This document shows positions 51,023-57,725 of a stretch of 64,000 nucleotides of DNA, one piece after another. The translations under genes and the position numbers were made by a program. The stretch comes from CAYMZZ01 sp046297935. Its GTDB lineage: Bacteria > Bacteroidota > Bacteroidia > Chitinophagales > Chitinophagaceae. The stretch covers positions 1 through 64,000 of the forward strand of contig JBKBHA010000005.1 of the NCBI GenBank assembly GCA_046297935.1, given 5' to 3'. Within the stretch, counting starts at the first letter, position 1. Each line of letters begins with the position of its first letter. Under the pieces are notes generated by a model, which worked only from the letters and a program-made list of their open reading frames with translations, was not told the DNA's origin and searched no databases.

Positions 51023-52447
51023 GTGCGTTTCTACCTGCTGTTTCTCGTCTTCCTTGCTTCCTGCGCCAGCTATAGGCAGCAGTCAGCTGATTATTACAGC
51101 CGGCTGCAGTCCGGCGATTACCAGGCGGCAGAGAAGGCGTTGGATAAAAACCGTTTGTTGAACAAGAAGCGCAATCACCTGCTTTATCTTCTCGAAAAAG
51201 GTAAGCTAACACATATGCAGGGCAAATGGGAGGAGAGCAACCGCTATTTCAATGAGGCAGATGGCATCATGGAAAGCCAGCGAAACAGCTTTGGCGATAT
51301 TGCGCTGGGCAACCTTCTCAATCCCATGATGAAGCAATATCGTGCTGAGGCCTTTGAAGCTTATCTCGTTCATTACTACAAAGCCGTCAACTATCTGCAG
51401 CTGGGCAATCGCGAAGAAGCTATTGTAGAAGCGCGTCGCATCACGCTGCGTACTTATATGCAGGACGATAAAGTGGGAAATAAGAATAAATACAGCGAAG
51501 ATCCCTTTGCTTTATCGCTCCAGGGAATGATTTACGAAGCCGGTGGCGATATCAACAATGCTTTTATTGCTTATCGCAATGCTGCCAATGTTTATCTCGA
51601 AAGCAATGGCATGCACTATGGCACCAAACTGCCAGATCAGTTAAAACAGGATGTACTCCGCCTGGCCGATGCCAATGGTTTTGTAGATGAGTTGCAGCGA
51701 TACGAAGACCGCTTTGGAGAAAAGTACCAGAAATCGAAAATGGCAGATGGTGGCGAATTGCTGCTGTTTTGGGAGAGCGGCGAAGCGCCCGTTAAAGCGC
51801 AGCAGGACCTGTTCTTTGCCGCTTCGCGAAACAGTACAGGGTCGCTGTTTTTTACCGATAACCGCGGGCTTTACAATGTTCCATGGGATAATAGTTCGAG
51901 CCTCAACAGCTCGGCAAATATAACCGATCTGCGTGGGTTCAGGGTAGCTATACCCGTGTATGAACCTCGCAATCCGGTGTATAGTCATGCAGTGCTGCAA
52001 CAGGATGGCGTGACCCGTAATTTTGAGTTAGCAGAAAACGTGAATGAGCTGGCCGTACGGACTTTGCAGGAGCGTATGCTGAAGGAGTTGGCGCAAACAC
52101 TTACCCGGATGGCTGTAAAGAAACTCGCGGAAGCTGCTGTTCGCAATGCGGGGTCTGATAGTAAAGACGACAAGAACAAGACGGAGGAAGAAAAGAAAAA
52201 GGAAAAAAAGAACAAGCAAACGCGGGAAGCGCTTGCGTTCGGATTGCAACTGTTTAACCTGGCTACAGAAAAGGCCGATACCCGCAACTGGCAAAGTCTG
52301 CCTAACAGGATCTACTATACCCGCATTCCTCTTCAAAAGGGCGAGAACCAGTTAACGGTCACACTTCAGGGCCCCACGGCTCAAAAGATTAATCTTAATG
52401 TTACCGGTAGCGGATCCCTTCAGTTCCGTACCATCAGCAGCAGGTAA
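51023..52447 (+). CDS. COG3014 family lipoprotein
   Basis: This 474-aa protein starts at a GTG with a short lipoprotein signal (lipobox LASC, Cys about 14). TPR-like helices follow (about 20-200, YQAAEKALDKNRLL, YLQLGNREEAIVEARRITL), and then a C-terminal region with a Lys/Glu-rich linker (about 376-400). It matches COG3014, of unknown function, often next to lpoB. Together they may regulate peptidoglycan synthesis. The repeat R6 ends 2 nt before its start codon, so its expression may depend on how transcription passes the repeat. Confidence 0.8.
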   Translation: MRFYLLFLVFLASCASYRQQSADYYSRLQSGDYQAAEKALDKNRLLNKKRNHLLYLLEKGKLTHMQGKWEESNRYFNEADGIMESQRNSFGDIALGNLLNPMMKQYRAEAFEAYLVHYYKAVNYLQLGNREEAIVEARRITLRTYMQDDKVGNKNKYSEDPFALSLQGMIYEAGGDINNAFIAYRNAANVYLESNGMHYGTKLPDQLKQDVLRLADANGFVDELQRYEDRFGEKYQKSKMADGGELLLFWESGEAPVKAQQDLFFAASRNSTGSLFFTDNRGLYNVPWDNSSSLNSSANITDLRGFRVAIPVYEPRNPVYSHAVLQQDGVTRNFELAENVNELAVRTLQERMLKELAQTLTRMAVKKLAEAAVRNAGSDSKDDKNKTEEEKKKEKKNKQTREALAFGLQLFNLATEKADTRNWQSLPNRIYYTRIPLQKGENQLTVTLQGPTAQKINLNVTGSGSLQFRTISSR

Positions 52448-52499
52448 AAATTGTTCTTGAAAGCATCAAAAATGCTCGGCAGTTCTATGACTACTCTTA

Positions 52500-52960
52500 A
52501 ACTCTCTCCGTGCCCTCTGTTCTTCACTCGGTGACCTCTGCGGTTAAACAGGGTAACATTGCTCTAAGGTTGTTTCTATTCGCTAAAGTATCTGACCTTG
52601 TTTGTTCCGGAATCATGCGAGTATCCATCGGGCTCAGCACCCTATTTTACCACAGAGATCACCGAGTCAGGAACAGAGGGCGCGGAGGACTTTTCAAGGC
52701 AAAGGACTCAAAAATTCAATTGCTTTGAATATCTCTCCGTGCCCTCTGTTCCCCACTCCGTGTCCTCTGTGTTTAAAAGGGTAATAGTGTTCCAAGGTTG
52801 TTCCCACCCTTTAAGGACTCTGATTTTGGTTCTTCCGGATTTATGCGAGTATCCATCGGGCTCAGCACCCTATTTTACCACAGAGATCACCGAGTCAGGA
52901 ACAGAGGGCGCGGAGGACTTTTCAAGGCAAAGGACTCAAAAATTCGATTACGCTTAAACT
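52500..52960. repeat. C-type repeat with 228-bp tandem period
   Basis: Two copies of a block (anchor ATGCGAGTATCC at 52615 and 52843, exactly 228 bp apart) carry ACCACAGAGATCACCGAG and GGAACAGAGGGCGCGGAGG on one arm. CTCCGTGCCCTCTGTTC and CTCTGCGGTTAAAC lie on the other. Because 228 is a multiple of three, a spurious 119-codon frame runs through it. It fills most of the 534-bp gap between the COG3014 gene and mutY. Confidence 0.85.
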
Positions 52961-52981
52961 GTTTACCATTTAATCCGGCTA

Positions 52982-54079
52982 TTAGCCCCCAACCGGGAAT
53001 GACGACGCATCGATAAACTCGCGCAACAACCTGGGGAAAGCGAAGGATTCCAGGTCTTTTTGTTTTACCCAGATTTCCCCTTCCGGTAAATCGGGTTTTC
53101 TGCTCACCTGCACCTGTACAAAGGACGCAAATATACGTTGGTGCGAAAGCTGTTGTTGCGCCTCTCCGAGTGCAGAAAAGGACTGAAGATACTTTTTATC
53201 CAGTCCATACAAATCCAGAAATTCTTTTTGCAGCTTTTCGACCAAGACCAAGCTTGTTGTTTCCAACATCGGAAATTCGTAAAGCCCCAGCCATATATCT
53301 TTTTGCCTGCGCTGTCTGATGGCCAGCTCCCCCTTGTATCGCAAGATGAAATAGGTAAAATAACGGGTACGCTGTTTAATCTCTTTTGTTTTCAACGGCA
53401 ATTGATCAACCCGGTCCTGTTTATATGCCATACAGGTTTTTTGAAACGGACATTCTTCACAAAGCGGCAACTGAGGCTTACAGATGCTGGCACCAAAGTC
53501 CATGATCGCCTGGTTATATGCAGCCGGGGCTGCCGGATCAATCAGCATTTGCGCCAGTGTAGCAAAGTATTTTTTCCCGGCCGTAGAATCAATTGCCTCA
53601 TCAATTCCGAATACGCGCGCCAGTACCCGGTACACGTTGCCATCAACCACGGCATGTGGAAGATCGAATGCAAATGACGCAATCGCTGCAGCAGTGTAGG
53701 GTCCCACACCTTTCAAACTCTGAATGCTCTCGAGGTTACGTGGAAATTCGCCCTTCAACTCCTGGCTGATGTACCTTGCCGTATAAATCAAATTGCGGCA
53801 TCGAGAGTAGTAGCCCAATCCTTCCCATAGTTTCATCACTTTTTCATCGGGAGCGGCAGCCAGGTCTTCTATGCTTGGGAATGTTTTTACAAATCGTTCG
53901 TAGTAACTCCAGCCCTGTTCCACCCGGGTTTGTTGAAGTATAATTTCACTCAGCCAGATCCTGTAGGCGTCTTTAACCCCTTTCCAGGGCATCTGGCGGT
54001 GGTTATGCCGGGTATTCCACCCCAATAATTGGGTACGAAACCGGTTAATAGAGGCTTTAGTAGGCGGCTTGGATGGCAT
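52982..54079 (-). CDS. mutY: A/G-specific adenine glycosylase
   Basis: This 365-aa enzyme removes adenine opposite 8-oxoguanine. The helix-hairpin-helix region is LKGVGPYTAAAIASFAF (about 125), with the catalytic Asp in VVDGNVYRVLARV. The [4Fe-4S] ligands have the pattern C-x6-C-x2-C-x5-C in ICKPQLPLCEECPFQKTC (about 200-216). The C-terminal Nudix-like 8-oxoG-sensing domain is present. The catalytic Glu is in EIILQQTRVEQGW. Divergent from the HU gene. Confidence 0.94.
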   Translation of the reverse strand: MPSKPPTKASINRFRTQLLGWNTRHNHRQMPWKGVKDAYRIWLSEIILQQTRVEQGWSYYERFVKTFPSIEDLAAAPDEKVMKLWEGLGYYSRCRNLIYTARYISQELKGEFPRNLESIQSLKGVGPYTAAAIASFAFDLPHAVVDGNVYRVLARVFGIDEAIDSTAGKKYFATLAQMLIDPAAPAAYNQAIMDFGASICKPQLPLCEECPFQKTCMAYKQDRVDQLPLKTKEIKQRTRYFTYFILRYKGELAIRQRRQKDIWLGLYEFPMLETTSLVLVEKLQKEFLDLYGLDKKYLQSFSALGEAQQQLSHQRIFASFVQVQVSRKPDLPEGEIWVKQKDLESFAFPRLLREFIDASSFPVGG

Positions 54080-54217
54080 TTTTGGGCGACGAAAATCAAA
54101 TTTCCGGCAATTTTTTGGCAGAAAATGGCCTTTTTAGATAAAAATTTTCTGTATCCTATTGACAATCATATTATTTTGTCATAAATTGGCATTCTGAAAT
54201 CTTAAACCTAACCAACA

Positions 54218-54535
54218 ATGAGGAAAGCCGATCTCGTTAACCAGATATCAGAAAAAACAGGCATCCCTAAAGTGGATGTGCTTGTTACACTGGAAACTAT
54301 GTTCAAAGAGGTGAAAGACACCCTTGCCAGTGGTGAAAATATTTATATCCGCGGCTTTGGCAGCTTTATTACCAAGAAGCGCGCCGCCAAGATTGGTAGA
54401 AACATTAAAAAGAATATTGCTGTTCATATTCCTGAGCACTATATACCTGCGTTCAAACCTGCCAAAGAATTCGTGGCAGAAGTTAAAAAGCTGAAGGAGC
54501 CCAAACCAGATGACGGTCCGGGTGAAGATGCATAG
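54218..54535 (+). CDS. HU/IHF family DNA-binding protein
   Basis: This 105-aa protein has the HU/IHF fold: MRKADLVNQISEKTGI, ENIYIRGFGSFITKKRAAKIGRN (beta arm) and FKPAKEFVAEVKKL. The acidic C-terminal tail PKPDDGPGEDA is an extra not seen in E. coli HU. The conserved Pro at the arm tip appears replaced by other residues (KKNIAVHIPEHYIPAF). It compacts and bends DNA. It is divergent from mutY and upstream of a TPR protein and rng. Confidence 0.92.
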   Translation: MRKADLVNQISEKTGIPKVDVLVTLETMFKEVKDTLASGENIYIRGFGSFITKKRAAKIGRNIKKNIAVHIPEHYIPAFKPAKEFVAEVKKLKEPKPDDGPGEDA

Positions 54536-54582
54536 TCATCATCCATTTAGCATTTAATGCCACATATTACCGTAACCGTCGG

Positions 54583-54590
54583 TAACTTTG
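54583..54590 (+). promoter_or_regulatory. Putative -7 promoter box (TAACTTTG)
   Basis: An exact TAnnTTTG match, 19 nt before the GTG start of the TPR gene. Confidence 0.5.
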
Positions 54591-54609
54591 CTGTTCAAAT
54601 ACGATTGAT

Positions 54610-55473
54610 GTGAAGAAACCGCAATGGATTACGATCGGAGTAAGCCTGCTGCTTACCCTCTTTATTTATTTATTTGCAAATACTACCCCTCCCCGCAAGG
54701 CTGTTAATTCGGTAGCCCATAGCGACGATGATGGCCACGATCATGGCAATACATCGAGCCTGACCATCGATTCCATATTGATTATTGGCAAAAAGCAGCT
54801 TAATACTGAGCAGGTTACTTATGTTAACCTGCTTGAACAGTCTCTTTCCCGCGGCGATGTGAAGAACCAACAAATGAAGGTTTTTCATGAATTGTCTCAT
54901 TTCTGGGGCGATTCCATGGGATTTTTCCCCGCCTACGCCTGGTATGAGGCTGAAGCAGCAAGATTGGAAAATTCGGAAAAAACCCTCACCTTTGCTGCCC
55001 GCTTGTTTTTGGAATACCTGCAGCGGGAGCCCAATCCCGCTTTGCGGAAATGGGAAGCGCTGCAAGCCAAAGACCTGCTGGAACGTTCTTTGACGATCAA
55101 TCCTGACAATGACAGTGCTCGTGTAGAGCTGGGATCTGTTTACCTGTTTGGCGGTATTTCTGATATGCCCATGCAGGGAATTGCGGAGATACGCAAGGTC
55201 ATTGATAAAGACAGTACCAATGCTTATGCACAAATGATGCTGGCACGGGGTTCTTTATTATCGGGTCAAACTGATAAGGCCATTCGAAGACTGGAAACAG
55301 TATTTAAGCTGGAGCCGGGCAACCTTGAAGCCGCGCTTATGCTGGCTGATATAAATGAGCGGCTTAAGAAGAATGAAGAAGCATTGCGCTGGTATCGAGA
55401 AAGTTTGAAGCTGACCGAGCGGCCAGACATCAGGGATGAGATCGAAAAAAGAATCAAAACATTAAGCAAATAA
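54610..55473 (+). CDS. TPR protein with N-terminal membrane anchor
   Basis: This 287-aa protein starts with GTG and has one hydrophobic segment (about 7-25, ITIGVSLLLTLFIYLFA). A His/Asp-rich patch (SDDDGHDHGNTS, about 38-49) could bind metal. TPR helices occupy about 150-285 (AIRRLETVFKLEPGNLEAAL, EEALRWYRESLKL). Function unknown. It lies between the HU gene and the small basic protein upstream of rng. A short hairpin GAGTC/GACTC follows its stop (55488-55503). Confidence 0.82.
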   Translation: MKKPQWITIGVSLLLTLFIYLFANTTPPRKAVNSVAHSDDDGHDHGNTSSLTIDSILIIGKKQLNTEQVTYVNLLEQSLSRGDVKNQQMKVFHELSHFWGDSMGFFPAYAWYEAEAARLENSEKTLTFAARLFLEYLQREPNPALRKWEALQAKDLLERSLTINPDNDSARVELGSVYLFGGISDMPMQGIAEIRKVIDKDSTNAYAQMMLARGSLLSGQTDKAIRRLETVFKLEPGNLEAALMLADINERLKKNEEALRWYRESLKLTERPDIRDEIEKRIKTLSK

Positions 55474-55533
55474 AAAGAGTCGTTACGGACTCCAATTTAT
55501 TCATAAACACGTTTTAATTAAATTATTCAGAGT

Positions 55534-55629
55534 ATGCCTTGTGGTAAGAAAAGAAAGCGTCATAAGATTGCGACGCATAAGCGTAAAAAAAGACTGAGAA
55601 AAAATCGTCACAAAAAGAAAAACAAATAG
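55534..55629 (+). CDS. AURKAIP1/COX24 domain mini-protein (mS38/bS22-like)
   Basis: This 31-aa protein is almost entirely basic: it begins MPCGKKRKRHKIATHKRKKR, continues LRKNRHKKK and ends NK. It matches the AURKAIP1/COX24 family, the bacterial relatives of mitochondrial ribosomal protein mS38 and actinobacterial bS22. The start ATG is preceded by an AT-rich leader. It is easily missed because of its length. Being next to rng suggests a link between ribosome components and RNA processing; its role as a ribosomal protein is an inference from the family. Confidence 0.82.
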   Translation: MPCGKKRKRHKIATHKRKKRLRKNRHKKKNK

Positions 55630-55638
55630 TTTATCGCT

Positions 55639-55706
55639 GAAGGGTTTGAAACAAATTCGGATCCCGTCGGGAATACCCTGCTGCCGAGCTTTGTTTCAAG
55701 CCCTTC
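55639..55706 (+). promoter_or_regulatory. Long hairpin in the rng leader region
   Basis: GAAGGGTTTGAAACAAA (55639-55655) pairs with TTTGTTTCAAGCCCTTC (55690-55706): 17 bp with a single G-U. The inner 34 nt contain a further CCCG/CGGG stem. No T run follows directly, so it is less likely a terminator. It lies about 160 nt before the rng start, a place where RNase E genes of other bacteria carry autoregulatory hairpins. Confidence 0.6.
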
Positions 55707-55867
55707 CTGCGTTAAGCGGTTTCTGCCTTTTTTCGGTTTACTGGTTGTTTGTCGTACGCAAGTGCACCCCACTGATCTCTGCTGCAAATCCTCCCTCCCG
55801 CATCCAGGTACACTCAACATCAGCCAGTGTTTACAGCACTAAGGTGATTCATTATTATTAAGCTGTA

Positions 55868-57421
55868 ATGAACAAAGAACTTATTATCAATGCTGCTCCG
55901 CAGGGTGTAGAGATCGCCCTGCTGGAAGACAGGAAACTTGTGGAACTGCATAACGAGAAAACGGATGCACGTTTCGCGGTGGGGGACCTATACCTCGGTA
56001 AAGTCAAAAAACTAATTCCAGGACTCAACGCGGCTTTTGTAGATGTAGGCTTCGAAAAAGATGCCTTCCTGCATTATACCGACCTGAGTCCCTATGCCCG
56101 ATCTCTGCTCAAATTCACCACTATGAGCATGGCCGACAAATCGGAAACAGGGCTCGACTTTGCCAAATTTCAGATTGAACCGGAAATCATTAAGACAGGA
56201 AAGATCAACGAAGTACTGGGTGGTAAACCTCATGTGCTGGTTCAAATTCTTAAAGAGCCTATTGCTGCAAAAGGACCGCGTTTGAGTTGCGAAATTTCGC
56301 TGCCAGGCCGTTTTGTAGTGATCACTCCTTTCAACAATATAGTAGCGGTATCGCGCAAAATACATTCTTCAGAAGAGCGCAAGCGGCTTCAGAAAATCGT
56401 AGAAGCCATAAAGCCAAAGAATTTTGGTGTTATTGTGCGCACCGCAGCGGAAGGAAAGAATACCGCAGAATTGCACGAAGATCTGTCGACGCTGGCTGAA
56501 ATGTGGAAGACCATTCAGCGCAACCTGAAGGGCGCTGTAGCACCGGCCAAGATACTGAGCGAGCAAAACAAGACCAACAGTATTCTTCGCGATCTGCTCA
56601 ATGCCGATTTTAACCGGATCGTAGTAAACGATCGCACGATCTTTACCGAAACAAAAAGTTATATACAACGGATCGCTCCTGAAAAGGCCGATATCGTTTC
56701 TTTCTACCAGAACGGTTCTCCCATCTTCGATTCTTTTGGCATTACCAAGCAGGTAAAATCCTCGTTTGGTAAAACGGTTAACCTCAACAGTGGTGCCTAC
56801 CTGATTATTGAACATACCGAAGCCCTGCACGTAATTGACGTAAACAGCGGCTATAAGAGCGTGAGCAATAACCAGGAGCAAAATGCCATTGAAACCAATC
56901 TCGAGGCGGCAGAGGAAATTGCGCGTCAGCTTCGGCTGCGTGACCTTGGAGGTATCATCGTGGTCGATTTCATCGACATGAAGCTGCCAGAAAACAAGCG
57001 CAAGCTGGTAGAGAAGATGGAAGAATTTATGGCTCCCGACAGGGCCAAACATGCCGTGCTGCCGATTTCAAAGTTCGGTATCATGCAAATTACGCGGCAG
57101 CGTATGAAGCCTGAAGTGAACATCAACACACAGGAGCTTTGTCCAAGCTGCCACGGCACCGGCAAAATTTCATCGACCATTCTGCTTGAAGATGAGATTG
57201 AAAAAAATCTGGGCTACCTGATCACACACAAGCATCGCAACCTGAAGTTGGTCGTGAATCCCATCATGTATGCCTACCTCACCAAGGGCTGGCCCTGGCA
57301 GACTCGTATGGCGCAATGGCGTAAAAAGTTCGGGCAAAAAACCCGTGTAGAAGCCGATACCAACTGTCACCTGACGGAGTATAAGTTTTATGACCAGCAT
57401 GATGAGGAGATAAAGCTGTGA
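55868..57421 (+). CDS. rng: Rne/Rng family ribonuclease
   Basis: This 517-aa enzyme makes single-strand cuts in 5'-monophosphate RNAs (rRNA maturation, mRNA turnover). An S1-like domain spans about 35-125. The catalytic aspartates lie in HVIDVNSGYKS (about 323) and GIIVVDFIDMKLPENKR (about 365). The zinc-link motif CPSCHGTG is at about 426. It lacks the long disordered C-terminal scaffold of E. coli RNase E, so it is RNase G-like in length. The TGA stop is the first unit of the A repeat array. Confidence 0.95.
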   Translation: MNKELIINAAPQGVEIALLEDRKLVELHNEKTDARFAVGDLYLGKVKKLIPGLNAAFVDVGFEKDAFLHYTDLSPYARSLLKFTTMSMADKSETGLDFAKFQIEPEIIKTGKINEVLGGKPHVLVQILKEPIAAKGPRLSCEISLPGRFVVITPFNNIVAVSRKIHSSEERKRLQKIVEAIKPKNFGVIVRTAAEGKNTAELHEDLSTLAEMWKTIQRNLKGAVAPAKILSEQNKTNSILRDLLNADFNRIVVNDRTIFTETKSYIQRIAPEKADIVSFYQNGSPIFDSFGITKQVKSSFGKTVNLNSGAYLIIEHTEALHVIDVNSGYKSVSNNQEQNAIETNLEAAEEIARQLRLRDLGGIIVVDFIDMKLPENKRKLVEKMEEFMAPDRAKHAVLPISKFGIMQITRQRMKPEVNINTQELCPSCHGTGKISSTILLEDEIEKNLGYLITHKHRNLKLVVNPIMYAYLTKGWPWQTRMAQWRKKFGQKTRVEADTNCHLTEYKFYDQHDEEIKL

Positions 57422-57725
57422 GAGAGGTGAAAGGTGAGAGGTGAAAGGTGAGAGGTGAGAGGTGAAAGGTGAAAGGTTAGAGGTTAGAGGTGAGACGTGA
57501 GTAGAAAGTAAATTGTAGCCCCAACGCATGCGTTGGGGCGTGGTGAAACGTGAGACCATCTGCGAATATCTGCGATAAAAATCTGCGCAATTTGCGGGAA
57601 CAGAACTGTTACTCTTGTAGGTAATTTACCTATAGAAGTAAGCTTTCAGTTTCCGCAAATTGCGCAGATTTTTTCGCAGATCGTTTCACCTCTCACCTCT
57701 CACCTCTCACCTCTCACCTTTCACC
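57419..57725. repeat. Composite mirror repeat element R7 (A-F-B-loop-B-A), stop to stop
   Basis: A array from the rng TGA (57419) to about 57502. Palindrome CCCCAACGCATGCGTTGGGG (57519-57538). Left B arm 57559-57606, loop, right B arm about 57645-57681, and A array to the TGA of the convergent peptidase (57721-57723). This copy has TTTGCGGG instead of TCTGCGGG, and the opposite arm has the matching CCGCAAA. Nothing else lies in the 299-bp gap. Confidence 0.9.

Noticed and set aside
52598..52957. 119-codon frame with an internal repeat
   Set aside because: It is translated from two 228-bp repeat units; the frame stays open only because 228 is a multiple of three.
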